From positions 1-21,994 of the forward strand of contig CANCSL010000018.1 in NCBI GenBank assembly GCA_947380835.1: 21,994 nt of DNA, written 5' to 3'. Below, one piece after another: positions 8,443 through 15,978 of this stretch (position 1 is the first letter of the stretch; each line of letters opens with the position of its first letter). The position numbers and the translations under genes are program-made. Below the pieces are notes generated by a model. That model was given only the letters and a program-made list of their open reading frames with translations, searched no databases and was not told where the DNA came from. The DNA comes from Actinomycetota bacterium. GTDB lineage: Bacteria; Actinomycetota; Actinomycetes; Nanopelagicales; Nanopelagicaceae.

Positions 8443-9612
8443 TTATCCGTTCCATCCTTTGGAAACTATTCCGCCTGTGACTTTCAAGCCTTTAAAACGG
8501 AAGATTGATCGGACCAGAGTTGGAGCTGCGATAAAGAGAACAACAAGGGCTTGAATAACCAAAACGATGTCGATCGGGGTTGAAGTGTTTGCTTGCATGG
8601 TGAGACCACCAGCTCGAAGCGCTCCGAAGAGTAAGGATGCAAATACTGTCCCGACTGGTTGAGCTCTACCGAGCAATGCAACTGTGATCGCATCAAAACC
8701 GAACGAACCCGCAGTTCCGGCGGTGAGCGAGTAATCGCTACCCAAAATGTGGACGGCACCACCGAGGCCGGCTAGCCCGCCGCAGATCACCATGGCAGAT
8801 GTCATAACAAAAGGAACTGAAATACCAGCAGTTTTTGCCGCAGCGGTATTGGCACCAACGGCGCGGAATCTAAATCCCCATGTGCTTCGAGAGAGCAGCC
8901 ACCAGACGAAGAAGGCTGCCGCTAGAGCGACAATGATGCCGGCGTTAACGCGCATGCTCTCGCCGGCCAAGTGTGGCAAACGCGCATTTTCATTAACTGC
9001 GGGGGCGATGGGATCTTTTCGACCTTTTTGCAAGAAGGCAGTTGTGCTGAGCAGCCACAGTAAGAAATAAGTCGCCACATAATTGAGCATGATGGTCACG
9101 ATCACTTCATGAGCGCCGGTCCGAGCTTTTAATAGCCCCACCAACCCACCCCAAAGTCCCGCCAAAACTATTCCAGCCAACATCGCTGCAAGCACGTGAA
9201 TGACGGGAGGTAAATTGAATTGGAAGCCGACATAAGAAGCGCCGATTGCTCCGAAAATAAACTGACCTTGGGCTCCAATGTTAAAGAGGCCAGCGCGAAA
9301 AGCTAAAGCTACGGAGAGACCGGTCAAGATAAGCGGTGCCGCAGAGACCATGGTTTCAGAGAGCGGATAGAACCCTTGGAGCAATCCATGTCCCCGCGCC
9401 AAATTGGGGTCGTAGACCGAACCTTGAAAAAGTGCCAGGTAGGCGTTGCCGGCGGAGGCAAGAGCTGCCTTCAAAGTTTTGATGGGAGACCCAGCATTGA
9501 GAACGACTGAATCTGAAAAGGCGATTAGTACACCGCCGAAAAAGAGGGCGAGCAAGAAGGCCAATGCCGGCAGGGCTATGGGTTGAAAGATGGATTTCTT
9601 GAATTTTTTCAT
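8443..9612 (-). CDS. Nucleoside ABC transporter permease, NupP/YufP-like
   Basis: This 389-residue polytopic membrane permease has one N-terminal transmembrane helix (about residues 12-35). After it comes the family core with SETMVSAAPLILTGLSVA and AGLFNIGAQGQF, typical of nucleoside and sugar permeases paired with BMP-type binding proteins. The ATG overlaps the ATPase stop (ATGA), and its own TAA abuts the next permease start, so the two permeases are made in coupled fashion and presumably form a heterodimer. Confidence 0.93.
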   Translation of the reverse strand: MKKFKKSIFQPIALPALAFLLALFFGGVLIAFSDSVVLNAGSPIKTLKAALASAGNAYLALFQGSVYDPNLARGHGLLQGFYPLSETMVSAAPLILTGLSVALAFRAGLFNIGAQGQFIFGAIGASYVGFQFNLPPVIHVLAAMLAGIVLAGLWGGLVGLLKARTGAHEVIVTIMLNYVATYFLLWLLSTTAFLQKGRKDPIAPAVNENARLPHLAGESMRVNAGIIVALAAAFFVWWLLSRSTWGFRFRAVGANTAAAKTAGISVPFVMTSAMVICGGLAGLGGAVHILGSDYSLTAGTAGSFGFDAITVALLGRAQPVGTVFASLLFGALRAGGLTMQANTSTPIDIVLVIQALVVLFIAAPTLVRSIFRFKGLKVTGGIVSKGWNG

Positions 9613-11135
9613 GCGCTCTTTGAGTCTCCCGCCTTGTTATCAACCACACCAGCCATCAAGAGCCCGAGCTCCTCGCGCGTCACGGTGCTAGGAACTACAG
9701 CGAGAATTTCTCCGCGATACATAACGGCGATGCGATCGGCTAATGCCAGAACCTCATCCAATTCGGTACTAAAAAGCATGACTGCCCGGCCGGCATCGCG
9801 CTCAGCCAAAATCCGTTCGTGAACAAATTCAATCGATCCCACATCAAGACCACGAGTTGGCTGAGAAGCCACCAAAACCTTAACCGGACGAGAAAGTTCG
9901 CGGGCTAATACAACTTTTTGCTTGTTACCACCAGAAAGGGAGGAGACGGGATCTGAAACTGATTGAATGCGAATATCGAATTCAGCCACTCGCTTTTCAG
10001 CCTCGCTTGCCACAACTGATGGGAAGAGTGATACGCCTTTTGCAAATGGCGTAAGGTCATGAAGATCAAGAATTAAGTTCTCGGAGATCGAAAAGGAACT
10101 GATGAGGCCATCGAGTTCGCGGGACTCTGGCACGAATGCAATTCCGTGGTGGAGCGCCTGGCGAACTGATTCGCCAATAATCTCTTGCCCATCGATCGTG
10201 ATGGAGCCTTCAATATGAGGTTCAAGGTTGACCATTGCGCGCGCAAGTTCGGATTGGCCGTTTCCTTGGACGCCGGCAATGGCTACGACCTCGCCCGCAT
10301 GAATATCAAGATTTACGCTCTTGACGATGGCTCGACCAGTGTTGTCTTTAATAACCAGATTCTTAATCGACAGCAAAACATCCCCAATGGTGTGGGCGCC
10401 TTTATCTGGATTGAGTTGAACTGGGCGGCCCACCATCAGCGAAGCAAGCTCCTCTTGGCTATCTGAGGGACTGGCAGTTCCGACGACTTTGCCGCGACGA
10501 ATAATGGTGATGCGATCTGCGGCTGCTTTTACTTCTCGAAGCTTGTGAGTGATAAAGATGATGGACGTGCCTTTTTCTTTGAGATTCTTCATGATGTTGA
10601 GAAGCTCGTCGGTCTCTTGCGGCGTGAGAACTGCGGTCGGTTCATCCAAAATCAAGACTTTTGCGTCGTAGATCAAAGCTCGAATAATTTCGACCCGCTG
10701 CTGAACTCCGACTGGAAGATTTTCAACAATGGCATCGGGGTCGACTTCAAAATTAAATTCATCAGAGACTCGCTTAATTGCAGCTTTTGCATCTGCCAAG
10801 TCCAAAATTCCGGGTCCCTTAATTTTTTCATGACCCAATACAATATTTTCGGCTACGGTGAAGACTGGCACCAACATGAAGTGCTGATGCACCATCCCGA
10901 TCCCTGCCTCGAGCGCGTCGCTCGGTTGACTAATCTTTTTGGTCTGGCCATCTACCAAAATTTCACCTGAGTCGGCCGCAACTAATCCATAAACAATATT
11001 CATCAACGTGGATTTGCCGGCGCCGTTTTCGCCCAAGATGGCGTGAATTTCACCAGTTTCGACTTTGAGGTCAATCGAATCGTTTGCGACTAAAGCACCA
11101 AATTGTTTGGTAATACCGCGTAATTCCAGCGACAC
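9609..11135 (-). CDS. Nucleoside ABC transporter ATPase with two ABC domains, NupO-like
   Basis: This 508-residue protein has two ATP-binding cassettes in tandem. The first has Walker A GENGAGKST (35-43), the variant signature LPVGVQQR (140-147) and Walker B VLILDEP (160-166). The second has the degenerate Walker A GVQGNGQS (near 290), signature LSGGNKQK (near 400) and Walker B VASQPTRGLD (near 420), in which the catalytic glutamate is replaced by glutamine. This asymmetry is normal for the sugar/nucleoside class. The start is a GTG at 11135 preceded by GAGAGGAAATC. It is separated from the binding-protein gene by 130 bases containing a terminator, so it probably depends on read-through. Confidence 0.95.
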   Translation of the reverse strand: MSLELRGITKQFGALVANDSIDLKVETGEIHAILGENGAGKSTLMNIVYGLVAADSGEILVDGQTKKISQPSDALEAGIGMVHQHFMLVPVFTVAENIVLGHEKIKGPGILDLADAKAAIKRVSDEFNFEVDPDAIVENLPVGVQQRVEIIRALIYDAKVLILDEPTAVLTPQETDELLNIMKNLKEKGTSIIFITHKLREVKAAADRITIIRRGKVVGTASPSDSQEELASLMVGRPVQLNPDKGAHTIGDVLLSIKNLVIKDNTGRAIVKSVNLDIHAGEVVAIAGVQGNGQSELARAMVNLEPHIEGSITIDGQEIIGESVRQALHHGIAFVPESRELDGLISSFSISENLILDLHDLTPFAKGVSLFPSVVASEAEKRVAEFDIRIQSVSDPVSSLSGGNKQKVVLARELSRPVKVLVASQPTRGLDVGSIEFVHERILAERDAGRAVMLFSTELDEVLALADRIAVMYRGEILAVVPSTVTREELGLLMAGVVDNKAGDSKSA

Positions 11136-11206
11136 GATTTCCTCTCGTTACATCTCATAGATCAACTTCTCTATCCTAAACCCAATTTTGCAGAAATTGC
11201 GCCCAT

Positions 11207-11245
11207 AAAAAAACTGCGGGAGCCGATTATGGCCCCCGCAGTTTT
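11207..11245 (-). terminator. Intrinsic terminator between binding protein and transporter genes
   Basis: There is an 11-base-pair perfect stem (11210-11220 with 11235-11245, arm AAAACTGCGGG) whose 14-base loop can form a further short GCC/GGC pairing. Reading the - strand, it is followed by a run of seven T residues. It lies just after the BMP-family gene stop and before the ATPase gene. It would partly end transcription and so make binding-protein mRNA more abundant than transporter mRNA. Confidence 0.85.
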
Positions 11246-11265
11246 AAAGTACTAAGTAGTGCTTT

Positions 11266-12327
11266 TTACTTTGTGACGTCGATGGTGCCTGCGCTGATGG
11301 CAGTACCAAGTGCACGAACTTCACGCTGTAGAACTGCATTTACCTTGGTAGCCAATGAGTGGTAACCGGCAAGACCAGTTCCCTTGTTAGCCAAAGTTCC
11401 GAGGTAAGTGGTGTTCTTGTACTTGCCCTTTGCAGCATCAGTGATGACAGAAGTTACAGAGATTCCGACACCCTTGGTAACAGAGGTCAAAAGAACTGAC
11501 TTGTACTGAGGTGCTTGTACGTAACCATCTGAGTCAACCCAGATAACGACTGACTTGTGAGAAGCCATTGAGTTACCTGCAGTTGCTCCACCAAGTCCAC
11601 CAGCAACAGGGAAGATTACATCTGCACCTTGTTGTTCAAAGTTCTTGGAGATCTGAAGAGCCTTTGCTTGATCGGAGAAGCCACCAACGAAGGTACCGTC
11701 TTGCTTTGTGGTATCCCAGCCGAGAACTTCAACTTTCTTGCCCTTGACCTTGTTGTAGTAAGCAACACCGCGTGCATAGCCATCCATGAAGATGCTTACA
11801 GGTGGGATGTTGAGTCCGCCGTAGGTTGCAACTTTGCCGGTCTTAGAGAAACCAGCAGCAAGGTAACCAGCTTGGAAAGCAGATTGGTTAGTTGCGAAGG
11901 TAAGTCCCTTGAGGTTTGCAAGTGCAGTTCCTGGGTACTGATCGCCCTTGGCGCCGTGGTCCATACCGTCTTGATCGACGATTGCGAACTTGGTGCCTGG
12001 GTTAGCCTTAGCGGCATCAACAATTGCGCCGTTGATCAAGAATCCAACGCCAACAATGATTGCGCACTTCTGGTCAACAAGCTTCTTAATGTTTGGTGCG
12101 TAGTCAGCATCGCTGGTTGCAGCCAAGTATGAAACATCTGCAACGCTCTTTGCTGCTTGTGCGCCAGCCCATGCTGATGCGTTGAATGACTTGTCATCAA
12201 CACCACCAGTATCTAGAGCAAGGCAAGCCTTGATTTTTGTGGCGGCCATCGAAGTTGGTGCAATAGCCACAGATGTGACCATGGTTGCAGCAGCTACGAG
12301 GGTGATGACTTTGAATGTCTTCTTCAA
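11266..12327 (-). CDS. BMP-family nucleoside-binding protein (secreted)
   Basis: This is the substrate-binding protein of the BMP/PnrA/Med family (353 residues from the TTG at 12327). It starts KKTFKVITLVAAATM, a clear signal peptide, with probable signal peptidase I cleavage after SMA. The mature part shows the family N-terminus ACLALDTGGVDDKSFN. No lipobox is visible: the first cysteine follows KIKA and is part of the fold. The TTG start is chosen because GGGAGGA lies three bases upstream. A GTG at 12417 would put 30 non-signal-like residues ahead of the signal peptide. It probably delivers nucleosides to the two permeases encoded downstream. Confidence 0.9.
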   Translation of the reverse strand: MKKTFKVITLVAAATMVTSVAIAPTSMAATKIKACLALDTGGVDDKSFNASAWAGAQAAKSVADVSYLAATSDADYAPNIKKLVDQKCAIIVGVGFLINGAIVDAAKANPGTKFAIVDQDGMDHGAKGDQYPGTALANLKGLTFATNQSAFQAGYLAAGFSKTGKVATYGGLNIPPVSIFMDGYARGVAYYNKVKGKKVEVLGWDTTKQDGTFVGGFSDQAKALQISKNFEQQGADVIFPVAGGLGGATAGNSMASHKSVVIWVDSDGYVQAPQYKSVLLTSVTKGVGISVTSVITDAAKGKYKNTTYLGTLANKGTGLAGYHSLATKVNAVLQREVRALGTAISAGTIDVTK

Positions 12328-12330
12328 GAT

Positions 12331-12337
12331 TCCTCCC
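12331..12337 (-). promoter_or_regulatory. Ribosome-binding site fixing a TTG start
   Basis: The - strand GGGAGGA ends three bases before the TTG at 12327. It is the strongest Shine-Dalgarno match near this gene and argues against the longer reading frame from 12417. Confidence 0.75.
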
Positions 12338-12343
12338 GAGGGT

Positions 12344-12360
12344 CCCCATCGAAATGTGGG
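12344..12360 (-). promoter_or_regulatory. UUCG-loop hairpin in leader of the BMP-family gene
   Basis: Read on the - strand, CCC-A-CAT-TTCG-ATG-GGG can fold as a six-base-pair stem with one bulged A and a UUCG tetraloop. It lies six bases upstream of the ribosome-binding site. Such structures can stabilise mRNA or shape ribosome access; the function here is inferred only. Confidence 0.45.
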
Positions 12361-12402
12361 GGTTGTTGTAGTGGGTACTTTATAGGGATTTTGCCGAAAC
12401 GC

Positions 12403-12408
12403 ATTATC
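12403..12408 (-). promoter_or_regulatory. Possible -10 element for the BMP-family gene
   Basis: GATAAT on the - strand differs from the TATAAT consensus at one position and lies about 75 bases upstream of the TTG start. No convincing -35 box sits at the right distance, so this is weak. Confidence 0.25.
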
Positions 12409-12453
12409 CACGGCCACCTCTAAAGGTTCGGAATAGCTCGAAAAATGAGTATT

Positions 12454-12504
12454 AACTCTCAGGAATCCTAAACTCTCAACCTTGACTCTAAAGTTTTGTG
12501 AGAG
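12454..12504. repeat. Short direct and inverted repeats, candidate operator
   Basis: The octamer AACTCTCA occurs twice on the + strand (12454-12461 and 12471-12478), 17 bases start to start. An inverted copy of its CTCTCA core (TGAGAG) lies at 12499-12504. Between the direct copies sits AGGAATCCT, itself nearly palindromic. They lie between the two BMP-family genes and upstream of the more strongly signalled one, where a nucleoside-responsive regulator could bind. Confidence 0.4.
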
Positions 12505-12512
12505 GTAACCGA

Positions 12513-13550
12513 TTATGCGACTATTTTTAACTTTCCAGAAATAATCGAACTCTTCGCTAATTTCAACTTTGCCGAAATGGCAGGGGCGCTCGTCGCCAAT
12601 GTCAGATCAATTGCCCCGTCAACAATGGAATACACGTGGCCGTAAACACCAAGTTTTTCATCAACCACATCAGAAAGAGTTTCCCCGGCAAATGTTGTGG
12701 CCACGAGGTTGACCATCGCCACGGAAACCTTGTCCGTGACTGTTCCTAACAGCACCTTTTTCGCCGAGATAGATGACAAGACGTATTGGTCAGGCAAATG
12801 ACCAATTATTTGGATTTTCTTTGAACTGCCATTGATCTTAGTAATGGCAGTGATTACTTCGGCGGAAGTACTCCACGTCGAATAAACGACATCAACTTTG
12901 CTGGCGCTGAGTGCAACCACATCTTTGGCCGGGGCTGCGACTGGGCTGCGAGTAAAAACTCGGATTGCAGGCTTGCCAAATGTGGCACCAGATGTGAAAT
13001 TTTTGGAAAGCGAAAGCGAGGCGGGGTCGTTGCCATTAGTTAATATGCCAATTTTGCCTGACTTTGATAACAGACTTGCTGCCACACCCGCTAAGAAAGC
13101 GCCCTCATTATCGTTAAATGAGACCGAAGATACATTAATAATCGGAACAGTCTCATTAAAAAAGATCGCAAATTGAGCATTGGGGAAATTCGGGGCGACA
13201 ATTTCAAGTGCTCTGGCGAATGTGGGTCCCACCGCAATGATTAATCCATAACCGGCCTTGGCTAAAAATTGCAGACGATTTTCACGATCTGTCTCTGTGC
13301 CATCGGTAACAATTTCTCGAATGTCTAAGTTAGAAAGTCCAAACTTCTTCTTTACCGCGTCCACACCGGATCCAAGAGCATCATTTATCGAACCATCACC
13401 ACGTCCACCATTGTCATATATGACCGCGATACGTGGGCGGAGCGCAGCGTTTACAGGGGAAGCGAAACTTCCAAAAAGAAGAGCAAAAGCAACCAGCCCC
13501 GCAACAAACAGGGATGATCTACCCGCGCGCAATAAGTCCGAGCGCTTCAT
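12513..13550 (-). CDS. Divergent BMP-family substrate-binding protein (secreted)
   Basis: This is a second BMP-family protein of 345 residues. It has a long signal peptide (positive n-region MKRSDLLRAGR, hydrophobic core about residues 14-30, cleavage after PVNA) and no lipobox. The mature start IAVIYDNGGRGDGSIND aligns with the family start but lacks the usual DDKSFN residues, so its ligand may differ from that of its neighbour. The middle segment FNDNEGAFLAGVAASLL and later IGHLPDQYVLSSI keep the family pattern. The ATG at 13550 lies 32 bases inside trpS with no clear ribosome-binding site. A TTG at 13532 is an alternative. It may be a second receptor for the same importer or a sensor. Confidence 0.85.
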   Translation of the reverse strand: MKRSDLLRAGRSSLFVAGLVAFALLFGSFASPVNAALRPRIAVIYDNGGRGDGSINDALGSGVDAVKKKFGLSNLDIREIVTDGTETDRENRLQFLAKAGYGLIIAVGPTFARALEIVAPNFPNAQFAIFFNETVPIINVSSVSFNDNEGAFLAGVAASLLSKSGKIGILTNGNDPASLSLSKNFTSGATFGKPAIRVFTRSPVAAPAKDVVALSASKVDVVYSTWSTSAEVITAITKINGSSKKIQIIGHLPDQYVLSSISAKKVLLGTVTDKVSVAMVNLVATTFAGETLSDVVDEKLGVYGHVYSIVDGAIDLTLATSAPAISAKLKLAKSSIISGKLKIVA

Positions 13551-14529
13551 AAGTCGCAGCTATCGTCTTGTCGGCAACCGCTGATGCTTTTTCTGCACCT
13601 AACTTCAAGACCGAACTGAGATATGTCGTATCGGTCAGAAGTTCTTGAACGGTGTCGCGAACCGGGCGGAAGTATTCGACAACGATTTCAGCGACCGCCC
13701 CCTTGAAGTCGCCATAACCCTTGCCCGCAAATTCATTCTCGAGCTCGCTAATAGATTTTCCAGAGAGAGCGCTATGGATCGTGAGCAGGTTTGAGATTCC
13801 GGCTTTGTTCTTCTCATCGAAGATAACTTCGCGACCGGTATCGGTAACCGCAGACTTAATCTTCTTGGCATTTACCTCTGGTGCATCGAGGAGTTCGATG
13901 ACGCCGGCAGGTGAAGAACTGGACTTGCTCATCTTTGAAGTTGGGTCGGCCAGGTCGTAGATCTTGGCCCCTTCTTTCATAATGTAAGGCTCTGGAACGA
14001 TAAAAGTCTTTCCGTATTTGCTATTGAACCGGCCAGCCAAATCGCGAGTGAGTTCAACATGTTGACGTTGATCTTCGCCAACGGGGACATAATCGGATTG
14101 ATATAACAAAATATCGGCAGCCATCAACATCGGGTAAGTAAAGAGGCCCACCACAGTTCGGTCGGCACCATTTTTCGAAGATTTGTCTTTAAATTGAGTC
14201 ATCCGACTGGCCTCTCCAAAGCCGGTCATACATTCCATAATCCAACCCAATTGATTGTGGGCGGCAACGTGGGATTGCACAAAGAGAGTACAACGCTCCG
14301 GGTCTAGCCCTAGGGCGAGTAACTGAGCAATAGATGTCAGAGTGCGCTTGCGCAATAACGTGGGATCGGAATCCACTGTCAATGAGTGCAGATCGACGAC
14401 GCAATAAAAAGCGTCATTTTCATCCTGCATGGAGACCCAATTCTTTACAGCACCCAGGTAATTACCTAACTGAAAGGAATCGCCCGTCGGTTGAATTCCC
14501 GATAGAACGCGCTTTGGTGAATTAGTCAT
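13519..14529 (-). CDS. trpS: Tryptophanyl-tRNA synthetase
   Basis: This class I synthetase charges tRNA-Trp. From the ATG at 14529 it has 336 residues. The HIGH-type region is PTGDSFQLGN (14-23) and the KMSKS loop is exact (199-203, DPTSKMSKS). The first HIGH position is Q, where many actinobacterial TrpS have H. Bacillus-type TrpS tolerate variation here (TIGN). GAGG lies three bases before this ATG. An ATG at 14538 would add three residues. It overlaps the upstream CNNM/CorC gene by a few bases and overlaps the downstream BMP-family gene by up to 32 bases. Confidence 0.96.
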   Translation of the reverse strand: MTNSPKRVLSGIQPTGDSFQLGNYLGAVKNWVSMQDENDAFYCVVDLHSLTVDSDPTLLRKRTLTSIAQLLALGLDPERCTLFVQSHVAAHNQLGWIMECMTGFGEASRMTQFKDKSSKNGADRTVVGLFTYPMLMAADILLYQSDYVPVGEDQRQHVELTRDLAGRFNSKYGKTFIVPEPYIMKEGAKIYDLADPTSKMSKSSSSPAGVIELLDAPEVNAKKIKSAVTDTGREVIFDEKNKAGISNLLTIHSALSGKSISELENEFAGKGYGDFKGAVAEIVVEYFRPVRDTVQELLTDTTYLSSVLKLGAEKASAVADKTIAATYEALGLIARG

Positions 14530-15835
14530 GTGCCTCATCTTTCCATACGGCGGGCTCGCTCTGAGAGATCAATATCTGCCCGGCTCTCTTGCCTTCCATG
14601 GTCAAAATCGTCAGCCTTAAGTTACCCACGTTAATGACATCATGAATTACTGGGAGTCGACCCAGAGAGTGCATAACAAATCCACCGACAGTTTCGTAGG
14701 GGCCTTCAGGGATGACCATGTTGGTCTCATCCCGCAAATCTTCCAACGAAATCAACCCGTCGATTTCAAAATCTCCGGTACGCGCCTGTGGTGTTACTTC
14801 TTCGTTATCGACATCGTATTCATCTTGAATATCGCCAATTAGTCGCTCGACCAAATCTTCCAATGTGATGATGCCATCGGTGCCGCCGTACTCATCTAAG
14901 ACGATAGCGATGTGATGTCGCTTGGCCCGCATTTCGGTTAGCGCTGGGAGTACACCTTTGGTCCCCGGTAAAAAGAGCACCGGCCGAATGAGATCCATGA
15001 TCGTTGCTTGCGGGGAAATCTTGCCAACCTGGCTATTGAGCAGATCCCGTACGTGAAGGAATCCAATGACTTCGTCGCTGCTGCCTCGGACTACGGGATA
15101 TCTGGAGTGCGATTTCTCCACCGCAACTCGAATCGCATCCGAGATCGTCAAGCTCGCATCTAAGAAATCCACCTCGGTACGAGGCACCATGATTTCGTGC
15201 AGGGCAAGTTCGCTGGCGTTGAAAACTTCTTCCACGATGTCGCGCTCTTCATCCGATAGCGCAGCGTGCCCGGTCACAAGATCTACTAGTTCGGCTTCAG
15301 AAATTTCACTGCGAGATTGTTTGCCATCCAATCCGAAGATCTTTACAACCGCGTCAGTAGATTTAGAGAGCAGCCAGATGACTGGCCGAAAAATCACGGC
15401 TAGTCGATCAATCGTGGGAGCCGCGGCAAGAGCGATCTCTTCGGTGCGAGCTAATGCCAATCGCTTTGGCACGAGTTCGCCGAAAATAAGGGAGACATAT
15501 GCAATGACGATGGTGAGGCCGACGAGGGAGAGAGTGCTACTCAAATTTTCCGACAAACCCAGATCGACCAACCGGGGTATGACGTAATGGCCCAGTCGCT
15601 CGGAACCAAGGGCCGCCGAAAGAAAGCCACAGAAAGTCACCCCCACCTGGGCTGCAGCCAAAAAGCGATTGGGATTTTGGGCGAGTAGGGCTACGCGAGC
15701 GCCTCTGGCACCTTTGCCTTCAATCTGCCGAACCTGAGAGTCACGCAGGGAAATCAGGGCAATTTCGGCCGCCACAAAGAGCCCAGCCAAGGCGATGAAA
15801 CCCAAGACCAGGGCGATATCGCGAAACAATCCCAT
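14522..15835 (-). CDS. CNNM/CorC-type membrane protein with CBS pair
   Basis: This 437-residue protein is of the HlyC/CorC family, implicated in magnesium and other cation homeostasis. It has a CNNM (DUF21) transmembrane domain (about 1-190, starting FIALAGLFVAAEIALISL). A CBS-domain pair (about 205-325) includes MVPRTEV, SRYPVV and VLDEYGGTDGIITLEDL. A CorC_HlyC C-terminal domain (about 345-425) includes GPYETVGGFV. The ATG at 15835 has no clear Shine-Dalgarno sequence upstream (AAGCCC), so a leaderless or weakly initiated mRNA is possible. It is the first - strand gene after the divergent intergenic region and overlaps trpS. The old name haemolysin is misleading. Confidence 0.93.
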   Translation of the reverse strand: MGLFRDIALVLGFIALAGLFVAAEIALISLRDSQVRQIEGKGARGARVALLAQNPNRFLAAAQVGVTFCGFLSAALGSERLGHYVIPRLVDLGLSENLSSTLSLVGLTIVIAYVSLIFGELVPKRLALARTEEIALAAAPTIDRLAVIFRPVIWLLSKSTDAVVKIFGLDGKQSRSEISEAELVDLVTGHAALSDEERDIVEEVFNASELALHEIMVPRTEVDFLDASLTISDAIRVAVEKSHSRYPVVRGSSDEVIGFLHVRDLLNSQVGKISPQATIMDLIRPVLFLPGTKGVLPALTEMRAKRHHIAIVLDEYGGTDGIITLEDLVERLIGDIQDEYDVDNEEVTPQARTGDFEIDGLISLEDLRDETNMVIPEGPYETVGGFVMHSLGRLPVIHDVINVGNLRLTILTMEGKRAGQILISQSEPAVWKDEAHD

Positions 15836-15856
15836 GGGCTTAAGGGTAACGAAATA

Positions 15857-15906
15857 AGCGTGGGGGTATCGCCAGCAGACTTTCTCCTCTAATCTAAGCC
15901 CACGCT
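15857..15906. repeat. Inverted repeat in divergent promoter region
   Basis: The perfect eight-base arms AGCGTGGG (15857-15864) and CCCACGCT (15899-15906) flank 34 bases between the divergent CNNM/CorC and ABC ATPase genes. The spacing suits paired operator half-sites or a long hairpin; chance cannot be excluded. Confidence 0.35.
15888..15893 (+). promoter_or_regulatory. Possible -10 element for the ABC ATPase gene
   Basis: TCTAAT matches TATAAT at five of six positions, about 85 bases upstream of the ATG. It sits inside the inverted repeat. There is no good -35 box. Confidence 0.25.
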
Positions 15907-15941
15907 CACACGAGCAGTTTTACCTTCATCCAACGGACCGT

Positions 15942-15959
15942 CGGGCACGTACCTGCCCG
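15942..15959 (+). promoter_or_regulatory. Leader hairpin directly before the ATPase ribosome-binding site
   Basis: CGGGCA (15942-15947) pairs perfectly with TGCCCG (15954-15959) across a six-base loop. The ribosome-binding site AGAAGGAG (15961-15968) begins one base later. No T-run follows, so it is not a terminator. It could protect the mRNA 5' end or tune initiation. Confidence 0.5.
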
Positions 15960-15978
15960 GAGAAGGAGTCATTTCAAC

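Noticed and set aside
9609..10500. Missing catalytic glutamate in the second ABC domain as a defect
   Set aside because: The Q in ASQPTRGLD and the degenerate Walker A are normal in double ATPases of the sugar/nucleoside class.
11629..12132. Long open frame on the + strand (167 codons)
   Set aside because: It lies fully antisense to the BMP-family gene, has no ribosome-binding site or recognisable domain, and reflects that gene's strong codon bias.
12328..12417. N-terminal extension of the BMP-family protein from a GTG at 12417
   Set aside because: It would place 30 non-signal residues before a clear signal peptide. The TTG at 12327 has a strong ribosome-binding site.
15066..15587. Long open frame on the + strand (173 codons)
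   Set aside because: Antisense to the CNNM/CorC gene. Its serine/arginine-rich composition is typical of a shadow frame.
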